Assembly: GCA_963715285.1 (NCBI GenBank)
Contig: CAVQRU010000009.1
Span: 153,117 to 217,116 of the forward strand
Origin: Sva-07 sp963715285
Lineage (GTDB): Bacteria > Actinomycetota > Acidimicrobiia > Acidimicrobiales > Ilumatobacteraceae
Reading direction: 5' to 3'
DNA length: 64,000 nucleotides
This document shows, piece by piece, positions 17,826 through 25,644 of this stretch (position 1 is the stretch's first letter; every line of letters starts with the position of its first letter). The translations under genes were made by a program, and so were the position numbers. Below the pieces are notes generated by a model. The model saw only the letters and a list, made by a program, of their open reading frames with translations, had not been told where the DNA came from and did no database searches.

Positions 17826-18863
17826 TCAGCCGAGGACGAGTTCGGCGAAGGTCGGCAACGCCATCGCCGGGCCGCTCACCAGGAACTCGGTGATGCAGGT
17901 CTCGCGCCACTTGGCCAGCTCGTCGCGGATCTTGTCCGGCGGGCCGACCAGCGCCACGTCCTCGACCATCGCCAGCGGGATCGCTGCGGCCGCTTCGGCC
18001 TTCTTGCCCTCCAGGTACAGTGCCTGGACGGTGTCGGCGACATCGCCCCAGCCCATGCGGGCGAACACCTCGTAGTGGAAGTTGGCGTCCTTCGCTCCCA
18101 TGCCGCCCGCGTACAGCGCGAGGAACGGCCGCACCATGTCGGCGCACTTCTCGACGTCGTCGCCGGGGATGATCATCGCGGTGGCCGTGACCTCGAAGCG
18201 GTCCTGCTTCGTCGGATCACCCGACGCATCGAAGCCGCGCTGCAGGCACTCACGGTAGAACGCGTCGTCCTTGGGCGAGAAGAACAACGGCAGCCAGCCG
18301 TCGCAGATCTCGGCCGACAGTGCCACGTTCTTCGGCCCTTCCGCCGCAAGGTAGATCGGGATGTCGTTGCGCAGCGGATGCACGGTCGACTTGAGCGGCT
18401 TGCCGAGGTGGGCGCCGCCGTCGAACGGCAGATCGTAGAACTCGCCGTGGAACTCGACCGGCTGCTCCCGAGCGATGATCCGCCGCACGATCTCGACGTA
18501 CTCGCGGGTCCGTGCGAGCGGCTTGGGGTACGGCTGGCCGTACCACCCCTCCACGACCTGCGGCCCGGATGCGCCGAGGCCGAGGATGAAACGTCCGTTG
18601 GAGAGATGATCCATCGTGATCGCCGCCATCGCGGCCGCCGCCGGGGTGCGGGCGGCCATCTGCATGATCGCGGTGCCGAGCCGGATCGTCTCGGTCGACG
18701 CGCCCCACCAGGCGAGCGGCGTGAGTGCGTCCGAGCCGTACGCCTCGGCGGTCCACACCGAGTTGAAGCCGAGCCGTTCGGCCTGCTGCACCGCCTCGAG
18801 CGCTCCCTTGGGTGGCCCCGCCGACCAGTACCCCGTGTTGTAGCCGAGCTTGATGTCTCCCAT
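17826..18863 (-). CDS. LLM class F420-dependent oxidoreductase
   Basis: This 345-aa protein belongs to the luciferase-like monooxygenase superfamily, F420-dependent branch. It shows LGYNTGYWSAGPPKGALEAV at the N-terminus, the barrel strand SVWTAEAYGSDA, RLGTAIMQMAARTPAA and NGRFILGLGASGPQVVEGWYG. Its probable job is hydride transfer between reduced F420 and a small organic substrate; the substrate is not identifiable. TACGGT ends exactly 6 nt before ATG 18863. It is divergent from the ArfB-like gene, and the two promoter regions overlap. Confidence 0.87.
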   Translation of the reverse strand: MGDIKLGYNTGYWSAGPPKGALEAVQQAERLGFNSVWTAEAYGSDALTPLAWWGASTETIRLGTAIMQMAARTPAAAAMAAITMDHLSNGRFILGLGASGPQVVEGWYGQPYPKPLARTREYVEIVRRIIAREQPVEFHGEFYDLPFDGGAHLGKPLKSTVHPLRNDIPIYLAAEGPKNVALSAEICDGWLPLFFSPKDDAFYRECLQRGFDASGDPTKQDRFEVTATAMIIPGDDVEKCADMVRPFLALYAGGMGAKDANFHYEVFARMGWGDVADTVQALYLEGKKAEAAAAIPLAMVEDVALVGPPDKIRDELAKWRETCITEFLVSGPAMALPTFAELVLG

Positions 18864-18933
18864 GCCGTCACCGTAGATCGAACGGGTGTCGGTACGGCAT
18901 GCTGGGGGAGTGGGGGCGACCGATGACCGGCTG

Positions 18934-19332
18934 ATGGTGACCGACACCGTTCGCATCCCCCGGCACGAACTCGTGGTGACGTTCAGCGCGTCGGGCGGCC
19001 CCGGCGGCCAGCACGCGAACAAGGCTGCGACCCGCGCCGAGCTGACGTTCGACGTCGAGGCGTCCGGCGCACTGACCGAGGCCCAACGCGGCCGGGTGGT
19101 GGCGAAGCTCGGGCCGATCGTACGCGTGGTCGCCGACGACGAACGGTCGCAGCTCCGCAACCGGTCCCTGGCCGAGCAACGACTCGCCGAGAAGCTCAAG
19201 GCCGCGCTGTACGTGCCTCGCGCCCGTCGGGCCACCAGGCCCACCCGTGGCTCGCAGCATCGGCGGCTGGATGCGAAGAAGCAGCGCAAGGAGACGAAGC
19301 GCTACCGCCGGCCGCCGTCGCCCGACGACTGA
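18934..19332 (+). CDS. arfB: ArfB-like peptidyl-tRNA hydrolase (ribosome rescue)
   Basis: This is a small single-domain member of the class I release factor family, about 132 aa. It has the catalytic GGQ in SASGGPGGQHANKAATRAEL and a basic C-terminal tail (RRLDAKKQRKETKRYRR) that in ArfB enters the empty mRNA channel of stalled ribosomes. No codon-recognition domain is present, which separates it from RF1/RF2. I use ATG 18934 because RIPRHEL is then close to the N-terminus, as in homologues. Upstream in-frame GTGs at 18886 and 18910 are possible; the first has TAGATC 6 nt before it. Confidence 0.82.
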   Translation: MVTDTVRIPRHELVVTFSASGGPGGQHANKAATRAELTFDVEASGALTEAQRGRVVAKLGPIVRVVADDERSQLRNRSLAEQRLAEKLKAALYVPRARRATRPTRGSQHRRLDAKKQRKETKRYRRPPSPDD

Positions 19333-19339
19333 ACCCCGT

Positions 19340-19975
19340 TCACACCGATCGGAACGTGATGCTCAGTCTCGGTCCGGCGACCGAGCGCACCTTGGGCACG
19401 GCGTGTTCCCAGTCGTGCTGGCACGCGCCGCCCATCACGAACAGGTCGCCGTTGCCGAGCGCCCAGCTCCGTGACGGCCCGCCACCACCCTGATCGCGTC
19501 GCCGCCGGAGGCGGAGCGGTCGGGGTGCGCCGGTGCTGACGATCGCGATCACGGGGTTGGTCACGACGTGGCGATGGCGGTCGCCGTGCCAGGCGACGGA
19601 GTCGTCACCGTCGCGGTAGAGATTGAACCCGATCGAGTCGAACGGCTCCGCGTACCGCTCCGCGAGTGCCAGCCGCATGTCGTGGAGGAGCGGCGTCGGC
19701 TCGGCCCGACCACACTCGACACCCCACCAGGCGGAGAGCCGTGGCTCGTCGACCAACCGGTCGTACATGGCGATGCCGGTTCGTTGGCGCAACGGCAGCG
19801 TCGCCACCAGTTCGTCGAAGACGGCATCGGACCCCTGCAGCCATCCGGGCACGAACTCGACCCACGTCGTACCGTCGAGGTCGATCCGGACGGACTCACG
19901 GAAGTCGCCGTCGAACTCTGGCGTCGACGTGCCGAACAAGGAACGTTGGATCGCGTCGCATCCGGGAGAGAACAC
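19340..19975 (-). CDS. alkB: AlkB-like 2-oxoglutarate/Fe(II) dioxygenase
   Basis: This is a 211-aa protein starting at GTG 19975. It has the AlkB iron site HGDRHRHV (HxD) with the distal His in HDWEHAVPKV and the 2-oxoglutarate Arg in RLSITFRSV. FNLYRDGDDSVAWHGD is the characteristic AlkB strand. Members remove methyl groups from alkylated bases by oxidative demethylation. It is convergent with arfB (7 bp apart). No Ada box or partner gene is adjacent. Confidence 0.85.
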   Translation of the reverse strand: MFSPGCDAIQRSLFGTSTPEFDGDFRESVRIDLDGTTWVEFVPGWLQGSDAVFDELVATLPLRQRTGIAMYDRLVDEPRLSAWWGVECGRAEPTPLLHDMRLALAERYAEPFDSIGFNLYRDGDDSVAWHGDRHRHVVTNPVIAIVSTGAPRPLRLRRRRDQGGGGPSRSWALGNGDLFVMGGACQHDWEHAVPKVRSVAGPRLSITFRSV

Positions 19976-20018
19976 CTGTTCGATTCTGCTGCACCGGACT
20001 CGCTCGGGTCAAGGGGGA

Positions 20019-20753
20019 TCACGGATCGAGGAGACCGGTCGGGTCCTCGTGCGGCAGTACCGGGCGGCTCGACGCATCGAGAGCGGTCGGCACGATCTCG
20101 CAGCCGTCGGAGGAGCAGGCGATCCATGCGTCCGGTTCGAAGCGCTCGGTCAGACCGAACCGGTTGGCCGTCGTCGCGGTGTTCAGGAAGGCCCAGATGG
20201 CCGGAGGTCGTTCGATGCGGGCGAGGTCGAGTTGGTGTTCGAGGGCCCGGCCGTCGACGTCGAACCGGATGGTGAAGTCGGGTCCGGGCGGACGCGGGGC
20301 CGGTTCGGGCACCGAGGTGCTGCCCGAGACCGCAGCGTTGGCCCCCTCGGGCACGCGCAGCACGAGCGCGTCGTCGAGCAACCCCACGGACTCGGCGTCG
20401 TCGAGCAGACCCTGGATCTGGAGATCGGTGGCGGTGCCGGCCCGCCACCCGTCTGTCGTCCCGGCGACGACGTCGCCGTCGCCGTAGACCGTCAGGAGGG
20501 GTACGTCGGGGCCGATGGGGGCGCGCACCAGCACCTGGGCGACGACGTCGTCGGCGCCCGTCGGGTACGTGAAGCGGTCGACTGGCGGCAGCGTGGCGAA
20601 CGACGGTGCGGCGGGCGGTGCATCGTCGGCGGTCGTCTCCGTTTCGTCCGACCCGAGCGTGACGGACGATGGCGTGGTGGCGCCGTCGGCGGGATCGCAG
20701 GCCGCGAGCAGCCAGATGGCCGCTCCGATCGCTGCGCAGCGGGAACATCGCAC
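20019..20753 (-). CDS. Putative lipoprotein, unknown function
   Basis: This is a 244-aa protein beginning at GTG 20753, 8 bp after the alanine dehydrogenase stop, so it is probably co-transcribed. The N-terminus VRCSRCAAIGAAIWLLAAC is a signal peptide ending in a lipobox, with Cys about 19 as the lipidated residue. A Thr/Ala/Pro-rich linker and a globular part (FTYPTGADDVVAQVLVRAP, then TVYGDGDVV) follow. A paired-Cys segment (WIACSSDGCEI) lies near the C-terminus. It resembles hypothetical lipoproteins of actinobacteria and no function can be named. Confidence 0.75.
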   Translation of the reverse strand: MRCSRCAAIGAAIWLLAACDPADGATTPSSVTLGSDETETTADDAPPAAPSFATLPPVDRFTYPTGADDVVAQVLVRAPIGPDVPLLTVYGDGDVVAGTTDGWRAGTATDLQIQGLLDDAESVGLLDDALVLRVPEGANAAVSGSTSVPEPAPRPPGPDFTIRFDVDGRALEHQLDLARIERPPAIWAFLNTATTANRFGLTERFEPDAWIACSSDGCEIVPTALDASSRPVLPHEDPTGLLDP

Positions 20754-20761
20754 CCGGCGGC

Positions 20762-21898
20762 TCAGACGTCCGGCCCCAGTGCGTCGATCGCCGTCGCTCC
20801 GAGCGACGCGGCGACGGTTGCGTTCGCGTACTCGCCACCGACCGTGTTCAGGCCGTGCGCCATCGCGGGGTCGCGACGCGCGGCACCGATCGCTCCGTGG
20901 AGCGCCACGTCCAACTGGAACGGCAGGGTGGCGTTGGTGAGCGCGTACGTGCTCGTGTGCGGTACCGCTCCTGGCATGTTCCCGACGGCGTAGTGCACCA
21001 CGTCGTGCACCACGTACGTCGGGTCGTCGTGGGTGGTCTCGCGGGTGGTGGCGATGCACCCACCCTGGTCGACGGCGACGTCGACGATCACCGCACGCGG
21101 CTTCATCTGCTCCACCATCTCCTCGCTGACCACCACCGGAGCCCGCCCACCGGCGACGAGCACCGCACCGATCACCAGGTCGGCATCGAGCACCGCACGT
21201 TCGATTGCCCCACGGTTCGACGCCGCCGTCATGATCCGTCCGCGGTGGATCTGGTCGACGAAGCGCAAGCGATCGAGGTTCTTGTCGACGAGCACGACCT
21301 CGGCTTCCATGCCGGCCGCGATCCAGGCGGCGTTCCAGCCGACGTTGCCGGCTCCGAGGACCACCACCTTGGCGGGGCGCACGCCGGGAGAGCCGCCCAT
21401 CAGCACGCCGCGACCGCCGTTGTGGCGCTCGAGGTAGTGGGCTCCCATCTGCGGGGCGAGGCGACCTGCGACCTCGCTCATCGGGGCGAGCAGCGGCAGC
21501 GACCCGTCGGCCAGTTGCACCGTCTCGTACGCGATCGCCGTGGTCTTCGCTGCGAGGAGCGCGTCGGCCACCGCCGGGTACGCGGCGAGGTGCAGGTAGG
21601 TGAACAGCGTGAGGTCCTCGCGAAGGAACTCGTACTCCGACGGCTGGGGCTCCTTGACCTTGACCACCAACTCCTGCGCCCAGGCGTCGGCAGCCGTTGG
21701 CACGATGGTGGCACCCGCCGCGACGTAGTCGGCGTCGCTGATCGATGCGCCCTCGCCCGCACCGGTCTCGACGAGGACGTCGATCCCGTGCCGTTCGAGT
21801 TCGCGAACGCCGTCGGGCGTCATCGCCACCCGGTGCTCGGCGGTCTTCACTTCGCGCGGGACACCCACGGTGCGCACGACGGATGAGGCGGTGGTCAT
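20762..21898 (-). CDS. ald: Alanine dehydrogenase
   Basis: This 378-aa enzyme converts L-alanine and NAD+ to pyruvate, ammonia and NADH. Signatures are VGVPREVKTAEHRVAMTP at the N-terminus with the substrate-binding Arg and Lys, VVKVKEPQPSEY, the NAD-binding VVVLGAGNVGWNAAWIA and the catalytic Asp region VDVAVDQGGCIATT. The length is as in other bacterial Ald proteins. CATGAT ends 6 nt upstream of ATG 21898, a variant of the local leaderless promoter. The downstream lipoprotein gene follows closely. It is divergent from a 2-hydroxyacid dehydrogenase gene. Confidence 0.93.
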   Translation of the reverse strand: MTTASSVVRTVGVPREVKTAEHRVAMTPDGVRELERHGIDVLVETGAGEGASISDADYVAAGATIVPTAADAWAQELVVKVKEPQPSEYEFLREDLTLFTYLHLAAYPAVADALLAAKTTAIAYETVQLADGSLPLLAPMSEVAGRLAPQMGAHYLERHNGGRGVLMGGSPGVRPAKVVVLGAGNVGWNAAWIAAGMEAEVVLVDKNLDRLRFVDQIHRGRIMTAASNRGAIERAVLDADLVIGAVLVAGGRAPVVVSEEMVEQMKPRAVIVDVAVDQGGCIATTRETTHDDPTYVVHDVVHYAVGNMPGAVPHTSTYALTNATLPFQLDVALHGAIGAARRDPAMAHGLNTVGGEYANATVAASLGATAIDALGPDV

Positions 21899-21957
21899 GG
21901 CCTCATCATGCCCGATCGATCCGTCGAGCGACCTCAACCGCTACCTTCGGGGATTCG

Positions 21958-22881
21958 ATGACGAACAGCGACGCTCCTCGCATCCACCTCGGGCCGGACA
22001 CGGCACCCGCCTGGCTCGCCGACGCGGTGGTCGAGGGTGGCGGTCAGCTCGTCGACGCCACCGACGCCGAGGCGATCGTGTGGGCCGACGCCCGCAGTGT
22101 CGAGGCGCTCGGGCGGATCCTCGACGACGGCGACGACATCCGGTGGGTGCAGTTGCCGTTCGCCGGCATCGAGAACTTCGTCGAACACCTCGACCACGAT
22201 CGTGTGTGGACCTGCGGCAAGGGCGTGTACGCGGAGCCGGTCGCCGAGATGGCGTTGGCGCTCGGCGTGGCAGGCCTCCGCAATCTCGGTGCGTACGCGA
22301 ACGCCGACGAATGGGGGAGGCCCGCCGGTCGGAACCTGCTCGACGGACGCGTCACGATCCTCGGCGGGGGTGGCATCACCGAGTCGTTGGTACGTCTGCT
22401 GCAGCCGTGGAACTGTCGGATCACCGTGGTGCGCAGCCACGTCCAGGCCATGGACGGTGTCGACGACGTCCTCGAGGCCGATCGGTTCGCCGACGCCCTC
22501 CCCGGAGCCGATCTCGTGGTACTCGCACTGGCGCTGACCCCCGAGACCGAGGGCATGTTCAGCCGCGACGAGTTCGCGTTGATGGAGCCGCACGCCTGGA
22601 TCGTCAACGTCGCCAGGGGTCGACACATCGTCACCGACGACCTCGTCGAGGCGCTGCGTTCTGGGACGATCGGAGGCGCCGGGCTCGACGTCACCGACCC
22701 CGAACCGCTGCCGGCCGGGCATCCGCTCTGGTCGCTTCCGAACTGCATCATCACGCCGCACGTCGGCAACACGCCCGAGATGGCCAAACCGTTGTTGGCA
22801 CGCCGCGTGGTCGACAACGTCCGGCGATTCGCCCGCGGCGAGGAGTTGATCGGGCTGGTCGACGTCGACGCCGGCTACTGA
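21958..22881 (+). CDS. D-isomer-specific 2-hydroxyacid dehydrogenase
   Basis: This is a 307-aa NAD(P)-dependent oxidoreductase. It shows the cofactor loop VTILGGGGITESLVRLL, the NVARGRHIVTDDLVEAL helix with the catalytic Arg, and ITPHVGNTPEM with the catalytic His. The GGGGITE loop replaces the more common GxGxIG. The substrate is not readable; glyoxylate reductase or phosphoglycerate dehydrogenase-like activity is possible. TACCTT ends 10 nt before ATG 21958. It is divergent from ald with about 60 bp between starts. Confidence 0.83.
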   Translation: MTNSDAPRIHLGPDTAPAWLADAVVEGGGQLVDATDAEAIVWADARSVEALGRILDDGDDIRWVQLPFAGIENFVEHLDHDRVWTCGKGVYAEPVAEMALALGVAGLRNLGAYANADEWGRPAGRNLLDGRVTILGGGGITESLVRLLQPWNCRITVVRSHVQAMDGVDDVLEADRFADALPGADLVVLALALTPETEGMFSRDEFALMEPHAWIVNVARGRHIVTDDLVEALRSGTIGGAGLDVTDPEPLPAGHPLWSLPNCIITPHVGNTPEMAKPLLARRVVDNVRRFARGEELIGLVDVDAGY

Positions 22882-22952
22882 CGTCGACACCGGGTCTCGA
22901 CGTTGCGGCTCCCGGCGACGTCGGCGGGTCACGGGCGTAGCGTGGTGCCATC

Positions 22953-23597
22953 GTGTCCGGACCGACCCACTACGACACACATTACGACACCCTCGGCGTT
23001 CCTCCCTCGGCGACCGATGGCGAGATCCGCGAGGCCTACCGTCGCCTGGCCCGCGCGCACCATCCCGACCGGGCGAGCGCTGGTTCGACCTCGTCGCCGC
23101 TGTCGATGCCGGAGATCAACGAGGCGTACCGCGTGCTGGGCGATCCGGCGCGTCGGGCGGTCTACGACGCCGGGTTGCGCTCGGGGCCGTCCACTGCTCC
23201 GTCCGACCGACCGCCGTCCGGGTCATCGAACGATCGTGGCGCCGACGCGGATCGCGCACCGATGCACCCGAGCCATCTCGGCCCGGCCCGGATCCCGTGG
23301 CGCAGCCTGCTGTTCGTCGGTGCCATCGCCGTGATCGGCATCGTGGTGCTCGCACAGTTCACCGAGCCGGGCGAGCCCGCCGCACCCGATGGGATCCTGC
23401 GTGTCGGCGACTGTGCGAGCGTCGAAGCCGACAACTCGGTGCGGGAGGTGGCCTGCACCGGTGATCAGTCGGTCGACCTCGTCGTCGACGCGTTCGTCCC
23501 GTTCGATGCTCGTTGCCCAGGTGCGACGGTGGCCTATCGCGACCGTCAGGGGATGGGGGTCGCGTGCATCGCGACGCCGGTCGACGCGCCGGGTTGA
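22953..23597 (+). CDS. Membrane-anchored J-domain protein
   Basis: This is a 214-aa protein. Residues 6-75 are a J domain (HYDTLGVPPSATDGEIREAY with HPD at ARAHHPDRAS), the part that stimulates Hsp70 ATPase activity. A Ser/Pro/Asp-rich linker follows, then one membrane span (about 112-132, LLFVGAIAVIGIVVLAQF). A C-terminal extracytoplasmic domain with three Cys (GDCASVE, VACTGDQS, DARCPGA) resembles the septum-formation/DUF4190 type of secreted domain. It has neither a Gly/Phe region nor a zinc-finger domain, so it is not DnaJ itself. TAGCGT ends 9 nt before GTG 22953. Confidence 0.8.
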   Translation: MSGPTHYDTHYDTLGVPPSATDGEIREAYRRLARAHHPDRASAGSTSSPLSMPEINEAYRVLGDPARRAVYDAGLRSGPSTAPSDRPPSGSSNDRGADADRAPMHPSHLGPARIPWRSLLFVGAIAVIGIVVLAQFTEPGEPAAPDGILRVGDCASVEADNSVREVACTGDQSVDLVVDAFVPFDARCPGATVAYRDRQGMGVACIATPVDAPG

Positions 23598-23620
23598 GAC
23601 GGCGCGATCGCCGTGGCGGC

Positions 23621-23629
23621 TGATATCTT
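23621..23629 (+). promoter_or_regulatory. Extended -10 promoter of tRNA-Val
   Basis: TGATATCTT (TGN plus TATCTT) ends 14 nt before the mature tRNA. No good -35 is visible, which fits an extended -10 promoter. Confidence 0.5.
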
Positions 23630-23643
23630 GTGGCTTCCCCAAG

Positions 23644-23716
23644 GGGCGATTAGCTCAGCTGGAAGAGCGCCACGTTCACACCGTGGAGGTCGGGAGATCG
23701 AGACTCCCATCGCCCA
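23644..23716 (+). tRNA. tRNA-Val (anticodon CAC)
   Basis: The cloverleaf is complete: acceptor GGGCGAT/ATCGCCC, D-stem GCTC/GAGC, anticodon stem CCACG/CGTGG with loop TTCACAC (anticodon CAC), T-stem GGGAG/CTCCC and discriminator A. The T-loop reads ATCGAGA instead of the usual TTCGANN. CCA is not encoded. Its 3' half from 23675 is duplicated at 30494, marking it as the attachment site of the integrated element. Confidence 0.93.
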
Positions 23717-23718
23717 CC
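23675..23718 (+). repeat. attL core (44-bp direct repeat, left)
   Basis: This stretch from TTCACACCGTGGAGG to CCCATCGCCCACC, within and just past tRNA-Val, is identical base for base to 30494-30537. The flanking bases differ on both sides. The functional tRNA copy is on this side. Confidence 0.93.
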
Positions 23719-23773
23719 CTATAAGACCTGGTCAGAGGCCATATCGCTCGACCGGGCCGGTTGCGAGGAGCGG

Positions 23774-23795
23774 CCAGGTGCACACCAGGTGCACA
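23774..23795 (+). repeat. Left integrase arm-type repeats (2 x 11 bp)
   Basis: Two abutting copies of CCAGGTGCACA lie 55 bp inside attL. The same double site occurs 108 bp inside attR (30364-30385) in the same orientation, which is the arrangement expected for arm-type binding sites of a lambda-like integrase. Confidence 0.8.
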
Positions 23796-24086
23796 GGATT
23801 TCCCGCCATCAATCGTGACGTACCACCTTGCAACGGATGCGGCGGCACGAGTCGACACCAGACACCACGTCGCGACTCGGTGCTGCCGGAACGTCGGAGT
23901 GCGTTCGGAGCGGCCGCCAAACGACGGTCCCAACCTCGAGCCTGACGACGTTCTTGCGGCGCTCGAGGACGCGGCGAAGATCAGTCAGACTCGCACCGCG
24001 GTACCAACGTCAGACGCGTAGACCGCCGTGTCCTGATCTTCGGGACGGTGGGTGTGATGTGACATTCGCCACTGCTGGAGTGACGT

Positions 24087-24136
24087 CTGGTGTCCGCTGG
24101 TGACCGTTGGTGTCCGCTCGTGTCCGTTGGTGCCCG
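24087..24136 (+). repeat. Five tandem 10-bp repeats, consensus YTGGTGTCCG
   Basis: Five copies with a strict 10-bp period (CTGGTGTCCG, CTGGTGACCG, TTGGTGTCCG, CTCGTGTCCG, TTGGTGCCCG) are followed by a partial sixth. A 10-bp step puts every copy on one face of the helix, so this is a good candidate for cooperative protein binding (excisionase or regulator). The HTH gene starts 70 bp downstream. Confidence 0.8.
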
Positions 24137-24205
24137 AACTGTCCGTCTGCAGGGGATTTGGGCCGCTTGTCAGCTGAATTTCATGGGTGTAAGTAGGACA
24201 GTCCC

Positions 24206-24478
24206 ATGGATCCGATGGACGACATCGTGGAGCCGGAACCGCCCGAGCTTCTGACGGTCGAGGAAGCGTCGAAAGTGATGCGCATCGGCCGGCAGCTCGC
24301 GTACGACCTGGCGAACGACTACCTCGCATCCGGCGGGACTCAGGGCTTGCCGGTGATCCGCTTCGGCGTCAAGTGCTTGCGCGTACCCCGGTGGGCATTG
24401 CTCGAGCCGGTGTCGACCGGCAACGTCGTGCGCCTGTGCGACGGGCGAGTCTCGTCAGGGGTCGCTGGTGGCGACTGA
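24206..24478 (+). CDS. Small helix-turn-helix protein, excisionase-like
   Basis: This is a 90-aa protein. The core LLTVEEASKVMRIGRQLAYD is a MerR/excisionase-type winged helix of the kind that bends att DNA (HTH_17, bldC/xis family). GGTQGLPVIRFGVKCLRVP follows, the usual beta-wing of excisionases with a tyrosine integrase. It lies inside the integrated element just after the 10-bp repeats. TAGGAC ends 6 nt before ATG 24206. The most likely role is recombination directionality factor or repressor of the element; I cannot tell which. Confidence 0.7.
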   Translation: MDPMDDIVEPEPPELLTVEEASKVMRIGRQLAYDLANDYLASGGTQGLPVIRFGVKCLRVPRWALLEPVSTGNVVRLCDGRVSSGVAGGD

Positions 24479-24814
24479 ACCATTCCGTCGCCCGGTGACC
24501 ACAGGGCCCGATGCAGCGAAGCTGCGGCGGCAACTCGGTGCGACGTCGTGGGATCGGAATCGATACGTGCCGATATCGGACGGCTTGCGTCCGCGTAGAT
24601 ATGCCGCGCTTGACTGATCGTCGCACCCACCGGGTGGGAGGTGTGGCGTTGGTTCCCGTGCGAATGGCGTGTGGTTGACTCGCTGCTGAGATGCTCGGTG
24701 CGTTGCAGTCAGCGATGACCAATTCACGAGCGGCACCAAACTGAACGGCTCTGAGCGATGACTGACGTCCTTGGGTGCTGCGGTCAGCGCACCGCATGCG
24801 GGGGTCAGTGATCG
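24479..24814. other. Non-coding stretch in the element
   Basis: No open frame here shows family-like sequence, and codon composition in all six frames is irregular. I see no tRNA or strong terminator. It separates the HTH gene from the LPXTG remnant. Confidence 0.5.
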
Positions 24815-25205
24815 TCAGCTGGTTCGACGGGCGACCATGACTGCAGCGCCACCCGCCATCAACATGACCGACGCGAGCAGAGCGAGCATCGTGGTGTCGG
24901 CGCCGGTCTCGGGAAGCGCGACCGGTGGGGTGGTCGTCGGAACACCAGCCCCGCTGCCAATGGTTGTCGTCGGTGCGGTGGCGACCGTGGTCGTTGTGGG
25001 CGGCGTGCAATCGGGCAGATCGAGCGTGCCTGATTCGACGGGGTCGTCGAAGAAGCCCCGTCTAATCATGTACCAATCGAGCACCGGAATCGGTTCGCGA
25101 CGGTGCCGTTGGGCCAATTGACGGTGATGGATTCACCGGCGGGAAGTGGGAAGCCGGTTCCCTCCCTCACGAAGGTCAGGTCCTTGGCTCCCGTGTTCCT
25201 CGCAC
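24815..25205 (-). pseudogene. Remnant of LPXTG-anchored surface protein
   Basis: The C-terminal part is a canonical sortase substrate: a Thr/Pro-rich spacer, then VALPETGADTT, a hydrophobic segment (MLALLASVMLMAGGAAVMV) and a basic tail ARRTS. Upstream, the segment ARNTGAKDLTFVREGTGF through LPDC is nearly the same as residues in the intact cell-wall-binding gene at 25645-27348, but a 1-bp deletion near 25105 (after WPNGT) breaks the frame. Homology also stops at about 25205, so the N-terminus and signal peptide are gone. The piece after the frameshift could still be read from ATG 25117, but without a signal peptide it would not be exported. Confidence 0.72.
25005..25203 (-). repeat. Diverged duplication shared with the cell-wall-binding gene (copy 1)
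   Basis: This segment and 26607-26812 are related copies. The stretch from TTGGGCCAATTGACGGTGAT through the bases encoding TGAKDLTFVR is almost identical. The copies diverge abruptly outside these limits. Confidence 0.8.
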
Positions 25206-25209
25206 GGCG

Positions 25210-25644
25210 GCCTAGCCGAGTTCGCCTCGGCTCGGTTGACGCTGCGCTTGGGCGGTCGCGAGCGAACCGTTCGTGGGCGACCATCCGACCGTCGCTGAAC
25301 ACAACGCTCAACTCGACGTCGTCCACGCCCTGTTCGTCGTCGCTTTGGCCGCGACCCGGTCGGGTCGGCTCGTAACGTGTCGCCGCGGCCGTTGGTCAAG
25401 CGTCTCTCTCAGCGGGATGAGGTCGAGCGTCGATGTGGAGAACAGCCATCACGGGCTTGTCATCGTCATCGCCTATGAGTGTCCCCAGGCGAGTTGCGGA
25501 CTTGGAGCCCGTGGCTGGGTGCGATCTCTTGGCCGGTCGAAGGCTTCCGCCGAGTGCCGGGGTTAGGTGGGCGAACCCATGTTGCGGTCGGTCGGCGTCA
25601 GCGTCCGGACCAGGATTGCTGTCGACGAGAGCCGTTGACGACTG
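25210..25644. other. Non-coding stretch in the element
   Basis: There is no convincing gene. A short minus-strand open stretch ending at about 25210 (DDVELSVVFSDGRMVAHERF) looks protein-like but has no start with a ribosome site, and it runs straight into the LPXTG remnant, so it may be debris of another gene. Confidence 0.45.

Noticed and set aside
24087..24136. Tandem repeats considered as a CRISPR array
   Set aside because: Units are 10 bp without spacers and no cas genes are in the window.
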